Notes: generated by a model not told the origin, from the letters alone. A DNA stretch of 56,288 bases from Alphaproteobacteria bacterium MarineAlpha3_Bin2 (GCA_002938315.1 PTLL01000006.1:1-56288); one strand, 5' to 3'; positions 1 to 9,272 are shown, numbered from the stretch's first letter. Program-made: numbers and translations.

Positions 1-624
1 GGCCCAGCGTTCGTGGGCATAGTCGCACAAGATGCGCGCCAATTCCGGATTGGCGCGGTCGTCCAGGCCCTGGATTGGCGCCAGCACGCTGCCGATGAAC
101 AGGGCCTTCAGGACCATATGGTTCCAGCGGTTTTCATCGAACTGCTCGCGCGGAAAAGGATTGTGGTGCGCGATTGCTTCGAACTCGGCCCGCATGTTGG
201 TGCGAAGGCCCTCTGCCACCTGGGACTCCAGGGTCTCGGGCATGGGATAGAGCGGCAAGCCTGCATACAATGCCATTACCTCGCCGACATCTGCACCGCG
301 GCACAAATCCGTAAAGCGCGCTGCGAAGCCCTCACCAGAACCGCCAATTTTACACAACAAAATAACCCGCGCCGCTACATCGACGCTCCAGCCGACAGGG
401 TCCCAACCCCGCCGCGCCGCCTGGGCCGCGTCGAGATCGTCCGGCGTCAACGCCAGATCGTCCTTGCCGAGGTGGCGGGGGATCAAGCCAAAGGCGATAT
501 ACAGATTACGGTCGGATGGTTCGGCCGCGAGGGCGTCAAGTCGTCCGTCCAACCATTCGTAGCGGTCCGCAGGCAACTGTCGGCGCAACCAGTTCAGTAG
601 CAATTCAGAGGGTGTAGCGGCCAT
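1..624 (-). CDS. eboA: EboA-family protein, 5' part only (gene runs off the left edge)
   Basis: The minus strand is open from an ATG at 622-624 to the first base of the window, giving 208 codons and no stop. The translation begins MAATPSELLLNWLRRQLPA. Its C-terminal half carries the stretches NPFPREQFDENRWNHMVLKA and GLDDRANPELARILCDYAHE, which I recognise as typical of EboA-domain proteins. EboA belongs to the ebo locus, which has been linked to trafficking of metabolite precursors; its biochemical role is not well defined. The remaining ebo genes, if present, would lie left of the window. A 195-codon plus-strand ORF over the same DNA is an antisense shadow. Family assignment is from memory of the motif, so fairly but not fully sure. 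Confidence 0.72.
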   Translation of the reverse strand, partial: MAATPSELLLNWLRRQLPADRYEWLDGRLDALAAEPSDRNLYIAFGLIPRHLGKDDLALTPDDLDAAQAARRGWDPVGWSVDVAARVILLCKIGGSGEGFAARFTDLCRGADVGEVMALYAGLPLYPMPETLESQVAEGLRTNMRAEFEAIAHHNPFPREQFDENRWNHMVLKALFIGSVLAPIQGLDDRANPELARILCDYAHERWA

Positions 625-1071
625 GTTTTCCCTATCAAAATATAAAACCGCAGACCTGCCAACAAGATAATCCAAATTGTCCTTTGGGGAAAGCGATGCC
701 GGAAGCCCAACGCTGTGCTTAGGTGTTTGATTGTCACCTGCAATGTTTTTTACATTCGGTACAGTCAATAAATTAAATTGGGGAATTTGAATACGCTTTG
801 TTGTAGAATTTTAGGATGCTTCTAGAGTCGAAAATGTCCGCTTAGGGTCATTAACGGACTCTTTGCTACTGCCCTCAAAATGTCTGCTTTCGGGGGCAAA
901 GCGGACATTATTCACTAGGCGGCCGAAAGTCTGCCTTTAGCCCACGCCATGAAAATATTCTCGCAAAATCCGGATTCTTTTTCGCAGGCCCTATTCCTTA
1001 ATCTATTGGTTTCACTGACAATCGGCGCAAGGATAGAATGACCGCCGACCCTGAAACCAAGCGACATACCC
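625..1071. other. 447-bp gene-free stretch with small inverted repeats
   Basis: No open frame here resembles a gene on either strand. The first part, next to the eboA start, should contain that gene's minus-strand promoter, but I cannot point to convincing -35 and -10 boxes. The middle is relatively AT-rich (about 740-835). It is followed by three related words of the type AATGTCCGCTT, two of which form hairpins (listed separately). The right end leads into a degraded gene. Confidence 0.6.
833..909. repeat. Two hairpin-forming copies of an AATGTCYGCTT word
   Basis: AATGTCTGCTTT at 879-890 and AAAGCGGACATT at 898-909 form a 12-bp stem with one G-T pair and a 7-base loop (CGGGGGC). Just upstream, AATGTCCGCTT at 833-843 is followed by CGGAC at 855-859, giving a shorter inverted pair (GTCCG/CGGAC). 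A third related word, AAGTCTGCCTTTAG, begins near 925. No T-run follows the long hairpin in either direction, so it does not look like an intrinsic terminator. It resembles a small dispersed intergenic repeat, but family membership cannot be tested within one window. Confidence 0.5.
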
Positions 1072-1492
1072 ATGAGCATCGAAGAACAGCGCCAACAGGT
1101 GATTGACGGGATCGCCCGGGGGGACCCGGACGGCGCCGGGAAAATCTGCCGCGACGGGTTCGAGGAAACCGGAGACGCGGAGTTCCTGTACCTGTTGGCG
1201 GTGGTTAAGACCGAACAAAATCTGCCTGATGGGGCGGTGGAATTGTTTGAACGCGCGGATATTGGAGTCGCTGGACCTGTTAATTACGTCGGATACCGCT
1301 GCCGCGCATCTGGCCGGGGCCTTGGGCCGCCCGCCCTGGGTTCTGCTGCATACCACTGCAGATTGGCGCTGGCTTGAGGGACGCGGCGATAGCCCCTGGT
1401 ACCCGAGCCTGCGCCTGTTCCGGCAAGCAACCCTGGGCGATTGGCGGCCGGTCATTGACGCCGTCCGGGCGGCGTTGCTTGAGCAGCCTTGA
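1072..1492 (+). pseudogene. Remnant of a TPR / glycosyltransferase-9 protein with an internal deletion
   Basis: From the ATG at 1072 the first frame reads like the start of a tetratricopeptide protein (MSIEEQRQQVIDGIARGD, then FLYLLAVVKTEQNLPDGAVE and LFERA). Near 1255 the recognisable protein jumps to the +1-related frame, where LDLLITSDTAAAHLAGALGR, PWVLLHTTADWRWLEGRGDS and PWYPSLRLFRQ follow up to the stop at 1492. That second part is the C-terminal signature of heptosyltransferase-like GT9 domains found at the end of long TPR proteins. The several hundred residues normally between the two are absent and the frames do not match. It is therefore a deleted, non-functional remnant rather than a gene. 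The original substrate is unknown. Confidence 0.7.
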
Positions 1493-1567
1493 CGCTTGGC
1501 GGGTGTGGTAGCATTGTGCCCGGAAATCAGTCATAAAACCGCTTCAACCGTACTGTAAGTATTTGAA

Positions 1568-2152
1568 ATGTTTCTGCTCCTCGATAACTACGACAGCTTT
1601 ACCTACAACCTGCGCCATTACTTGGGTGAACTCGGCGCCGAGGTTCAGGTGCGGCGAAATGACGCCGTCAGCGCCGATGAAGCCTTGGCCTTGGGTGCCG
1701 AGGGTATCGTCATCTCGCCGGGGCCCTGCGACCCGGACAAGGCCGGCATTTGCCTGGATGTCATCGAAAAAGCCGCCGGTCGGCTGCCGATCCTGGGCGT
1801 TTGCCTGGGCCATCAATGCATCGGCCAGTTTTTCGGCGGCACGGTGGTGCGGGCGCCGAAACCCATGCACGGTAAAATCAGCGAGATCACCCACACCGGG
1901 ACCGGCGTGCTGGCCGGATTGCCGTCGCCGTTCAAGGCGACCCGGTACCATTCCCTGACCATTGAGCCGGACAGCCTGCCCGATTGTCTGGAGATCACGG
2001 CGGAAAGCGACGACGGCGTCATCCAGGGCCTGTCCCACCGCGACCTTCCCATTCACGGTGTCCAATTTCATCCGGAAAGCATTTCGTCCGAACACGGACA
2101 TCAGCTGATCCAGAATTTCCTTGATATATCCCGGACCCAGGAGGCTGCATGA
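1568..2152 (+). CDS. trpG: Anthranilate synthase component II (glutamine amidotransferase)
   Basis: TrpG hydrolyses glutamine and passes ammonia to TrpE for anthranilate synthesis, the first step of tryptophan biosynthesis in the cytoplasm. The 194-residue product starts [15 protein letters not shown] and has the class I amidotransferase triad: Cys79 in GVCLGHQ, and His168 and Glu170 in FHPES. Length is normal. Its stop overlaps the trpD start by 4 bases (ATGA), so the two are translationally coupled. trpE, the partner subunit, is not upstream; a decayed glycosyltransferase remnant lies there instead. The same subunit may also serve folate synthesis as PabA, which the sequence cannot decide. 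Confidence 0.95.
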   Translation: MFLLLDNYDSFTYNLRHYLGELGAEVQVRRNDAVSADEALALGAEGIVISPGPCDPDKAGICLDVIEKAAGRLPILGVCLGHQCIGQFFGGTVVRAPKPMHGKISEITHTGTGVLAGLPSPFKATRYHSLTIEPDSLPDCLEITAESDDGVIQGLSHRDLPIHGVQFHPESISSEHGHQLIQNFLDISRTQEAA

Positions 2153-3168
2153 GCGATGAACTCAAACCCCTGATCGGCAAGGTCGCCGACGGGAACAGCC
2201 TGTCCGCCGACGAGGCCGAAGCGGCGTTTAATATCATCATGTCCGGCGACGCCACCGAGGCCCAGATCGGCGCCTTTCTGATGGCGCTTCGGGTGCGCGG
2301 CGAAACCGTCGATGAGATCACTGGCGCGGTGCGGACCATGCGTGCAAAGGCGCTGGCCGTGAACGCGCCCGCCGGCGCCATCGATGTGGTCGGCACCGGC
2401 GGCGATGGGTCTGGCACCTATAATATCTCCACCGCGGCGGCCATCGTCGTCGCCGGCTCAGGCGTGCCGGTGGCCAAGCACGGCAACAAGGCGTTATCGT
2501 CGAAATCGGGTGCCGCCGACGTGTTGACCGCCCTGGGCGTCAACATCGACGCCGATATGGTGCTGGTCGAGCGCGCCATTGCCGAAGCCGGGATCGGATT
2601 CCTGATGGCCACCCGCCACCACAGCGCCATGAAGTACGTCGGCCCGCCTCGGATGCAAATGGCCACCCGGACGATCTTTAACCTGCTTGGGCCATTATCG
2701 AACCCGGCCGGGGTCACGCGCCAGTTCACCGGCGTTTTCGCCAAGGACTGGATCGAACCGATGGCCAATGTCCTGAACAACCTGGGCTGCGAGGCCGCCT
2801 GGGTCGTGCACGGCGCCGACGGGCTCGATGAAATGACCACCACCGGGCCCACCTATGTCGCCGAACTGAAGGACGGCAAGGTATCAACGTTTGAGGTCTC
2901 GCCGGAAGATGCCGGGCTGCCGACCGCCCAGCCGGAAGACCTCAAGGGCGGTGACGGAGAGCATAATGCCAAGGCGTTGCGGGCGGTAATGGACGGCGAC
3001 GCCGGGCCCTACCGGGATGTGACCATTTACAATGCCGCCGGCGCCCTGATCGTCGCCGGCAAGGCCACCGACCTCAAGGATGGCGCCGCCCAAGCGGCAG
3101 CCGCCATCGACGACGGCAGGGCCAAGGCCGCCCTTGATGCGATGGTGGCGATCACCAACGAAACCTGA
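2149..3168 (+). CDS. trpD: Anthranilate phosphoribosyltransferase
   Basis: TrpD transfers the phosphoribosyl group from PRPP to anthranilate, the second tryptophan-specific step. The 339-residue protein has an N-terminal helical domain and the PRPP-binding loop [11 protein letters not shown] at residues 82-92, followed by [20 protein letters not shown] at 110-129, which carries the anthranilate-site and Mg-binding elements of the family. It overlaps trpG by 4 bases and trpC by 1 base (TGATG), so trpGDC is a tightly coupled unit. No oddities were seen. Confidence 0.96.
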   Translation: MSDELKPLIGKVADGNSLSADEAEAAFNIIMSGDATEAQIGAFLMALRVRGETVDEITGAVRTMRAKALAVNAPAGAIDVVGTGGDGSGTYNISTAAAIVVAGSGVPVAKHGNKALSSKSGAADVLTALGVNIDADMVLVERAIAEAGIGFLMATRHHSAMKYVGPPRMQMATRTIFNLLGPLSNPAGVTRQFTGVFAKDWIEPMANVLNNLGCEAAWVVHGADGLDEMTTTGPTYVAELKDGKVSTFEVSPEDAGLPTAQPEDLKGGDGEHNAKALRAVMDGDAGPYRDVTIYNAAGALIVAGKATDLKDGAAQAAAAIDDGRAKAALDAMVAITNET

Positions 3169-3986
3169 TGATGAGCGACATCCTCACCCATATCTGCGAA
3201 GACAAGCGGGCCCATGTCGCGGCGTGCAAGAATGATCGGGCCCTGGCGGATTTGGAAGACGCAACTAGGCAAGCCTCGCCGCCGCGTGGCTTCGCCGCTA
3301 GGCTTCGGGGTGCGGTGGACAGAGGCGGCTACGGCCTGATCGCCGAGATTAAGAAGGCGTCGCCGTCCAAGGGCCTGATCCGCGAGGATTTCGATGCGGC
3401 GGCGCTGGCGCTTGCCTACCAGGCCGGCGGCGCGACCTGCCTTTCAGTGTTGACGGACGTTCCCTATTTCAAGGGCTCCGATACCGATTTGATTGATGCC
3501 CGCGCCGCCGCCGATCTGCCGGTGCTGCGCAAGGACTTCATGGTTGATCCTTATCAGATCGTCGAATCCCGGGCGCTGGGCGCGGACTGCGTGCTGCTGA
3601 TCATGGCTGCCTTGGACGACGCCCAAGCGGCGGAGTTGGAAGCGGCGGCGGTGAACCAAAACCTCGATGTGTTGATCGAGGTCCATAACGCCGATGAACT
3701 CACTCGCGCGCTGGACCTCAAATCCCCCTTGATCGGCATCAACAACCGCGACCTCAAGACCTTCGATATCGATCTTTCGATCACCGAAGACCTATTGAAC
3801 GATATTCCGGAAGACCACGTCATTGTCAGCGAAAGCGGCCTATCGACGCCCGACGATCTGGCGCGGCTGTCCACGTCCGGGGTCGACTGCTTCCTCATCG
3901 GCGAGGCCTTGATGCGCCACGCCGACGTCGAGGCCGCGACCCGGTCGCTGTTGTCGCCGGTAGGATTGAATAGGGCTGAGGGCTAA
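3168..3986 (+). CDS. trpC: Indole-3-glycerol phosphate synthase
   Basis: TrpC closes the ring of carboxyphenylaminodeoxyribulose phosphate to give indole-3-glycerol phosphate. The 272-residue TIM-barrel protein contains [10 protein letters not shown] at 60-69 with the catalytic lysine region, then [24 protein letters not shown] and VSESG. Two ATGs are adjacent (3168 and 3171); both are possible, and the first overlaps the trpD stop by one base. It is monofunctional, without a fused TrpF. The gene ends 2 bases before moaC, so the operon continues into molybdenum cofactor genes, an arrangement common in alphaproteobacteria. Confidence 0.96.
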   Translation: MMSDILTHICEDKRAHVAACKNDRALADLEDATRQASPPRGFAARLRGAVDRGGYGLIAEIKKASPSKGLIREDFDAAALALAYQAGGATCLSVLTDVPYFKGSDTDLIDARAAADLPVLRKDFMVDPYQIVESRALGADCVLLIMAALDDAQAAELEAAAVNQNLDVLIEVHNADELTRALDLKSPLIGINNRDLKTFDIDLSITEDLLNDIPEDHVIVSESGLSTPDDLARLSTSGVDCFLIGEALMRHADVEAATRSLLSPVGLNRAEG

Positions 3987-3988
3987 GC

Positions 3989-4465
3989 ATGGCAAAGCTC
4001 ACCCACCTGGATGATGACGGCAACGCGGTGATGGTCGATGTTTCCGACAAGGCGTCCACCGAGCGCACGGCGACGGCCAAGGGCTCGGTGTTCATGGCGG
4101 CGGAAACTATGGCCCTGATCTTGGAGGGCGGGGTTAAGAAAGGCGATGTGCTGTCCGTCGCCCAACTGGCCGGGATCATGGGGGCGAAAAGAACCCCCGA
4201 CCTGATCCCGCTGTGCCATCCCCTGGTTTTGTCCTCGGTCAAGGTAGATTTGACCACGGACGCGGACCAGAACGCCGTCCATATCACCGCGACCTGCAAG
4301 CTGACCGGACAGACCGGTGTCGAGATGGAGGCGTTGTGCGCGGTCTCGGTGGCGGCGCTGACGGTCTACGACATGTGCAAGGCGGTGGATCGGGGCATGC
4401 GGATCGCCGATATCCGCCTCACCCACAAGGCCGGCGGCAAGTCCGGGACGTTTGAGGCGGAATGA
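3989..4465 (+). CDS. moaC: Cyclic pyranopterin monophosphate synthase
   Basis: MoaC converts the cyclic GTP derivative made by MoaA into cyclic pyranopterin monophosphate, the first stable molybdopterin precursor. The 158-residue protein has normal length and shows the family motifs [11 protein letters not shown] (69-79), [11 protein letters not shown] (110-120) and VYDMCKAVD with Asp128 and Lys131 in the expected catalytic positions. It starts 2 bases after trpC and is followed after 9 bases by moeA, so the molybdenum cofactor pair is transcribed with the tryptophan genes. No moaA is in the window. Confidence 0.96.
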   Translation: MAKLTHLDDDGNAVMVDVSDKASTERTATAKGSVFMAAETMALILEGGVKKGDVLSVAQLAGIMGAKRTPDLIPLCHPLVLSSVKVDLTTDADQNAVHITATCKLTGQTGVEMEALCAVSVAALTVYDMCKAVDRGMRIADIRLTHKAGGKSGTFEAE

Positions 4466-4474
4466 TGGCTCGCC

Positions 4475-5713
4475 ATGAATAAGCCGAAACAAGACATGCT
4501 CTCCGTCGCCGAGGCCTTGGCCATCGTCACCGCCGGCGTCTCGCTGGTGAGTACCGAACAGGTGCCCCTGCCCGCCGCCTTGGGCCGGGTATTGGCCGAA
4601 GACGTGGCGGCGCGGTTGAGCCATCCGCCGGCCGACGTTTCGGCCATGGATGGCTACGCCGTCCGCGCAGAAGACGTCGCCGAGGTACCGGTACGCTTAA
4701 AACAAACCGGCGAGTCGGCGGCGGGATCGGGTTTCGACGGCGCCATCAGTGCCGGTGAGGTGGTCCGCATTTTTACCGGCGCGCCGCTGCCCCGCGGTGC
4801 CAATACCATCATTATCCAGGAAGTCACCGAGGCCGACGCCGACACCATTACCATCAAGGAAACCGCGCCCCGTGGCGATTACGTTCGGGCTGCGGGCCAG
4901 GACTTCAATACCGGTGAGGTGCTGCTGCAATCCGGACGGGTGCTGACGGCGCGGGACATCGGCTTGGCCGCGGCCATGAACGTGCCGTGGCTGATGGTGC
5001 GCCGCAGACCCCGCATCGCCTATACCGCCACCGGCGACGAAGTGGTGATGCCGGGCGACCCCATGGGCCCCGATCAGATCATCTCATCGAACAGCGTCGC
5101 CCTCGGCGCGTATATCCAGGCGCTCGGCGCGACCCCGGTCAACCTCGGCATCGCCAGGGACACAGAAGGCTCGCTGCGCCAGGTCATCGCCGGCGCCAAG
5201 GGCTGCGATTTGTTAATCACGTCTGGCGGGGCGTCTGTCGGCGATTATGATTTTGTCCGCAAGGTGTTGGGCGACGAAGGCATGGACTTGGGGTTCTACC
5301 GGGTCGCCATGCGTCCGGGAAAGCCGTTGATCTTCGGCCGCCTCGGTGACATTCCGGTGTTGGGGCTTCCCGGCAACCCGGTGTCCGCCGGGGTGACATC
5401 GGTGATTTTCCTACAGGCCGCCATCGCCGTGATGTTGGGGGTCGCCGAGGACGACGCGCCGCCGCCGACGGCGCTGTTGGGCCGCGATTTGGAAAAAAAC
5501 GACCGCCGCCAGGACTACCTCCGCGCCAAGTTGTCGCGAGATAAGGATGGCAACTTGGTGGCGACGCCATTTGAGCGCCAGGACAGCGGCATGATGGCCC
5601 GCTTGGCCGCCGCCGATTGCCTGGTGGTGCGGGCGCCCCACGCCGAGGCGGCGAAAGCCGGAGAGCGTATCGAAATCCTGCCCTTGGGCGATGGCGGCGT
5701 GGTTTTTTTATAA
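4475..5713 (+). CDS. moeA: Molybdopterin molybdenumtransferase
   Basis: MoeA inserts molybdate into adenylated molybdopterin, the last general step of molybdenum cofactor synthesis. The 412-residue product has AMDGYAVRAEDV in the N-terminal domain, TSGGASVGDYDFV in the MoaB/Mog-like domain and the MRPGKP...GLPGNPVS loop, all typical. Upstream ATGs near the moaC stop are out of frame, so the ATG at 4475 is the start. It is the last gene of the trp-moa unit; 178 bases separate it from lexA, which has its own promoter. Confidence 0.95.
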   Translation: MNKPKQDMLSVAEALAIVTAGVSLVSTEQVPLPAALGRVLAEDVAARLSHPPADVSAMDGYAVRAEDVAEVPVRLKQTGESAAGSGFDGAISAGEVVRIFTGAPLPRGANTIIIQEVTEADADTITIKETAPRGDYVRAAGQDFNTGEVLLQSGRVLTARDIGLAAAMNVPWLMVRRRPRIAYTATGDEVVMPGDPMGPDQIISSNSVALGAYIQALGATPVNLGIARDTEGSLRQVIAGAKGCDLLITSGGASVGDYDFVRKVLGDEGMDLGFYRVAMRPGKPLIFGRLGDIPVLGLPGNPVSAGVTSVIFLQAAIAVMLGVAEDDAPPPTALLGRDLEKNDRRQDYLRAKLSRDKDGNLVATPFERQDSGMMARLAAADCLVVRAPHAEAAKAGERIEILPLGDGGVVFL

Positions 5714-5740
5714 AATATGGGCTTAAGGGGAATTTCCCTC

Positions 5741-5769
5741 TTGACGCGAAGAAAGAACTAAACTAGAAC
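5741..5769 (+). promoter_or_regulatory. lexA promoter with overlapping LexA (SOS) operator
   Basis: GAAC at 5755-5758, seven bases, then GAAC at 5766-5769 is the alphaproteobacterial LexA box (GTTC-N7-GTTC read on the other strand). A possible promoter overlaps it: TTGACG at 5741-5746, a 17-base spacer, and TAGAAC at 5764-5769, which matches four of six -10 bases. LexA bound here would block polymerase, so this is read as the autoregulatory site. A third GAAC at 5776-5779 and a GTTC at 5791-5794 lie just downstream; CTAGAAC at 5763-5769 and GTTCTAG at 5791-5797 form an inverted pair. Confidence 0.78.
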
Positions 5770-5891
5770 ATTAGTGAACGTTTGCTTTTTGTTCTAGATT
5801 TTGTGGCGGAAAACCGGGCCGGCTACTAAAAGAGGGAAAACGCCCCTCCCCGGCTTCAAGACCGCCGCCACCCAGATTAAAGGTGATGCCA

Positions 5892-6602
5892 ATGTTAACG
5901 CGGAAACAATACGAACTCCTGGTGTATCTCGATAAGGAACTCCGGAAAAAAGGTGTTTCCCCTTCCTTCGATGAGATGAAGGACGCGCTTGGGCTCAAAT
6001 CTAAATCCGGTATTCACCGCCTGATCACCGGTCTCGAGGAACGCGGCTTTATCCGCCGCCTGCCCCACCGGGCCAGGGCCATCGAAGTCCTGCGCCTGCC
6101 CGACAACATGGATGGTCCGGTCGCCAAGGCGGGCCAAAAAACCACCGGAAAAAGATTCGCCGCCAATGTCATCGAAGGTGATTTCAAGCTGGCCGGCGTG
6201 TCACCGGTGGCGGATTCGGAATCGGTTCAACTGCCGCTCTACGGGCGCATCGCCGCCGGCACCCCGATCGAGGCGCTGCGCGATCATTCCAACGCCATCG
6301 GCATCCCCGCCGACATGATCGGCAAGGGCGAACATTACGCGCTGAAAATCGAAGGCGACTCCATGATCGACGCCGGCATCCATGACGGCGACACGGTCAT
6401 TTTCCGCCGTTCCGATACCGCCGATAACGGTTCCATCGTCGTCGCCCTGGTCGAAGACACCGAGGTGACCTTGAAGCGGTTGCGCCGAAAAGGGGCGTCG
6501 ATCGCGCTGGAACCCGCCAACACCGAATACGAAACCCGCATTTTCGGACCCGATCAGGTCAAGGTGCAGGGCTCTCTCGTCGGACTGATTAGGAAGTATT
6601 AA
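5892..6602 (+). CDS. lexA: LexA repressor of the SOS response
   Basis: LexA represses DNA-damage genes and cleaves itself when RecA filaments form. Taking the ATG at 5892 ([14 protein letters not shown], an AGGTG ribosome site 6 bases upstream) gives 236 residues; an in-frame GTG at 5883 would add only three. Residues 1-65 form the winged helix DNA-binding domain, with [19 protein letters not shown]. The S24 peptidase domain has the Ala122-Gly123 cleavage site (IAAGTP), the nucleophile Ser157 (EGDSM) and Lys195 (VTLKRL). A LexA box lies in its promoter. The stop overlaps the convergent comEC stop by 3 bases. Confidence 0.96.
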   Translation: MLTRKQYELLVYLDKELRKKGVSPSFDEMKDALGLKSKSGIHRLITGLEERGFIRRLPHRARAIEVLRLPDNMDGPVAKAGQKTTGKRFAANVIEGDFKLAGVSPVADSESVQLPLYGRIAAGTPIEALRDHSNAIGIPADMIGKGEHYALKIEGDSMIDAGIHDGDTVIFRRSDTADNGSIVVALVEDTEVTLKRLRRKGASIALEPANTEYETRIFGPDQVKVQGSLVGLIRKY

Positions 6603-8745
6603 GTTCCGCTCCTGCTTTTTTTCTTCCCCCGCTTGGGAACCCAGGGCCTTTCCCCGCGTGCGCCATTGACGGTTTCGATACGGATGGATTTCTCTTTCAT
6701 CCAAATCGCGGCGCCACCGTCACGCCATAGATCAAAACGGTCGATAACGCCGATCCGGGCCGGACACGCCCGGCGCACCGGGACCACCGAAATGACCACA
6801 TCAGCGACCCAGCAATCTTCGGCCAGCGCCGCCTCGCCGAAGGCCAGTGCGACCACTTGGCCGCGTTTCCGATACAAGCATCCCTTGACATCACACGAGA
6901 GTCGTTGATCGGGGCTGGTCCCGGTCGTGGGCCATATCGCGCCGGCGTCTTCGAGGCCAAAACGCCGGAGCCAGACGCCCCGCTCAAACCGTGCCCGGCG
7001 CAGATTGGATACGGCGACAGACCCATCCCCGGCCCACACCGCCAGCAATCGCCCTTGACCGTCAACGAGAACGTCCGGCGGACTAGCCGATATAGCCAGT
7101 GCCAGCCCGCCGGCCATGCCGGCCAGCCCCCAATACCGCCATCGCAATCGCCAAAGGGCAATCCATAAGCCGCCCAAGGCAATCGCCGCCAAGGCCGCCG
7201 TCGGCATCGCCGGCAACAGCGTCACCGCGCCTGTCCACCCCGACACCGTATTGGCGACGCCGATAATGACATCCACCCCCCACCCCATCGGTGTCAGCGC
7301 GGCAGCTTCAAAGCCGAAGAGCATCAGCAGAAAAGCGGCCACCGCCCAGGGCATCACCCACAACGCCGTTACCGGCACGGCGATGAGATTGGCGGCCAGG
7401 CCGTAACCAGCGAAACGATTGAAATGAAAAATAGCGAACGGCGCCGTGGCTACGCCCGCGATCAGCGTCGTCAAGGCGACACCGGCGAGATAAAACATCG
7501 CCTCCCGGACCCAGGGCGGTAGGCGGGAGTGTTCATACTCTCGATATTGTCGGCGCTCGCTCAATGTTTCGTAGGTGGCGATCAGCGCGGTGACGGCGGC
7601 GAATGATATTTGAAAACTGGGACCCAGCAGGCTTTCCGGCGCGACCACCAATATCGCCAGAGCCGCCCACGCCACTAGCCTGATCGACAGCCCGCGCCTG
7701 TCCAATATAACCGCGACAAGAACCATGCCGACCATTAGGAGGGCGCGCTGGGTCTGCACCGTGGCGCCGGCGATAAAGGCATAGGCGAAGGCCCCGGCAA
7801 TCGCCGCCAACGCCGCCCATTTCTTGATCGGGAACCGCAACGCCAGCGGCGGGATCAAGGCTAACAATCCACGCGCGCCAAAAAAATAATCCCCGCCACC
7901 AAACCAATGTGCAACCCGGAAATTGCTAACAGATGGGCGAGCCCGGAATCACGAATGGCCGTCATCACGTCTTCGGGAATGGCGCTACGCTCGCCGGTCA
8001 TCAATGCCGCTGCGATCGTGCCGGAGACACCCTTAAGGACGGCCCGGATTTTGGTGGTGATGGTTTGGCGCATTTGCGCCGGGGCGCCGATGAGGGCATC
8101 GATGCCTTGATCGTCGGCGGGGCTAAGAATTTCCGCGCTGCCGATACTGAATCCGACGCCGCCCAGTTGGCGGAAATACGATTGGCGTTGAAAGTCGAAG
8201 GCGCCGGGAGCCGATGGCGGTGGCGGCGGCGAAACGATGGCCCGGACCCAGAGCCAGGACCCGGCGGCGATATCGGGCTACTCACCTCTCAGCCTGATGC
8301 GGATCTTTTCCGGTACCTTGTTGGGGAGAAGGCCGGCAATGCGCGGCCGTTCCAGCGTGATGCGGCTACCGCTGGGGAAGGTTTCGACCTTGCTCACCCT
8401 GCCGGTGACGGCGGTCGGGCCGATACGTTCAATAAGAATGGGCGCGTTTACGGCGGCGGTGCGCCATTGGGCAACCCCGAACCCGGCGGCGATCACGGCA
8501 ACGGCGATCAACAGCGCCGCCGGCCCGCTGCCGTGATCTCGGTTAATGAGGTTAACGGCGTATCCGGTCAGGGCCACCATCACTACCGCCAATGGACCCA
8601 TCCACAGGGGAGGTTCGATCTTGAGCTCGAAGTAGATAGAAATTCCAATGCCGAACAGTACTGGCAACCACAAAACCCATCGATCACGCTCTTCACTGAA
8701 TGGCTTTTGAGGGGGCCAATATCCGGGGAATGATTTAACCATCAC
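6599..8745 (-). pseudogene. comEC: ComEC/Rec2-type DNA uptake channel, broken by an amber codon and a frameshift
   Basis: Intact ComEC forms the inner-membrane channel for single-stranded DNA in natural transformation. Three pieces together cover a whole protein of about 715 codons. Piece 1 (8745-8281) is the N-terminal membrane and OB-like part, ending RIRLRGE. An in-frame TAG follows at 8278-8280, and the same frame goes straight on with PDIAAGSWLWVRAIVSPPPP and, further on, LAHLLAISGLHIGLVAGIIF. At the T7 run (7880-7886, minus strand) the frame is lost and resumes one base off with GARGLLALIPPLALRFPIKK through to 6599, including many membrane helices and the C-terminal domain. One missing T would repair the frame. 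It overlaps the upstream lipoprotein gene by 4 bases. The frameshift may be a sequencing artefact; the amber is a substitution and less likely to be. Confidence 0.85.
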
Positions 8746-9272
8746 CTGACGATAAATTTGCCGGTTTCGATAGGTGTTGAAAATGGCAGCGCGAAGGTTG
8801 CCTCTTCACTACCGAAGAAATATTCACCCTGGCGGAGAGGTACCAGCCTGAGCTCCGCCCATTTCAACGAGCCGATCTTAACTCCCGCCAGGCAGGGGGC
8901 CGACACCAATTTTTTACCGTAAAGGATGCTAATGACGGCCGTCGCGCGAAAAAATTCATCGGCGCGAAAGCCCCACGTCCCTTTACTGCCATTATAAAGG
9001 CGGATGATATTGGCGGTGTTGGCCGTTAACACCACGGTGCTGGGGATGAGTTTGGCTTTTCGGTTGTAAATATCTGTTTGTTTGGCGCCGGCCCAATTCA
9101 AGGTCCGGTATTTCTCCGCTGAACCGGGCACGCAATCGTCAGAAGAACTTTTTTCCACGCCCTCCCCTCCGAAAGAAAAGGAAGGCAGTTTGGCCCATGA
9201 CGGCAGTTGAGGCATCTCGCAGGCGGAAAGTCCAAGGATCGACAGGATTACAATGGCCGGCCTGATTACCAT
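8742..9272 (-). CDS. Small lipoprotein of unknown function coupled to comEC
   Basis: The 176-residue product has a short hydrophobic leader MVIRPAIVILSILGLSAC with the lipobox LSAC, so Cys18 is the predicted lipidated residue and the protein should be anchored to a membrane facing the periplasm. The mature part begins with Pro- and Ser-rich sequence and has no domain I recognise; two further cysteines (DDCVPG and APCLAG) could pair. The stop overlaps the comEC start by 4 bases, implying joint transcription and perhaps a role at the envelope with ComEC, but that is inference only. It is divergent from gltX across 102 bases. Confidence 0.7.
   Translation of the reverse strand: MVIRPAIVILSILGLSACEMPQLPSWAKLPSFSFGGEGVEKSSSDDCVPGSAEKYRTLNWAGAKQTDIYNRKAKLIPSTVVLTANTANIIRLYNGSKGTWGFRADEFFRATAVISILYGKKLVSAPCLAGVKIGSLKWAELRLVPLRQGEYFFGSEEATFALPFSTPIETGKFIVR

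Noticed and set aside
13-600. 195-codon plus-strand ORF at the left end
   Set aside because: It is antisense to the eboA reading frame, which matches a known family; the plus-strand translation has no recognisable features.
7933-8733. 266-codon plus-strand ORF opposite comEC
   Set aside because: Its translation is rich in Gly, Arg and Pro without domain features, and the opposite strand reads as comEC throughout.
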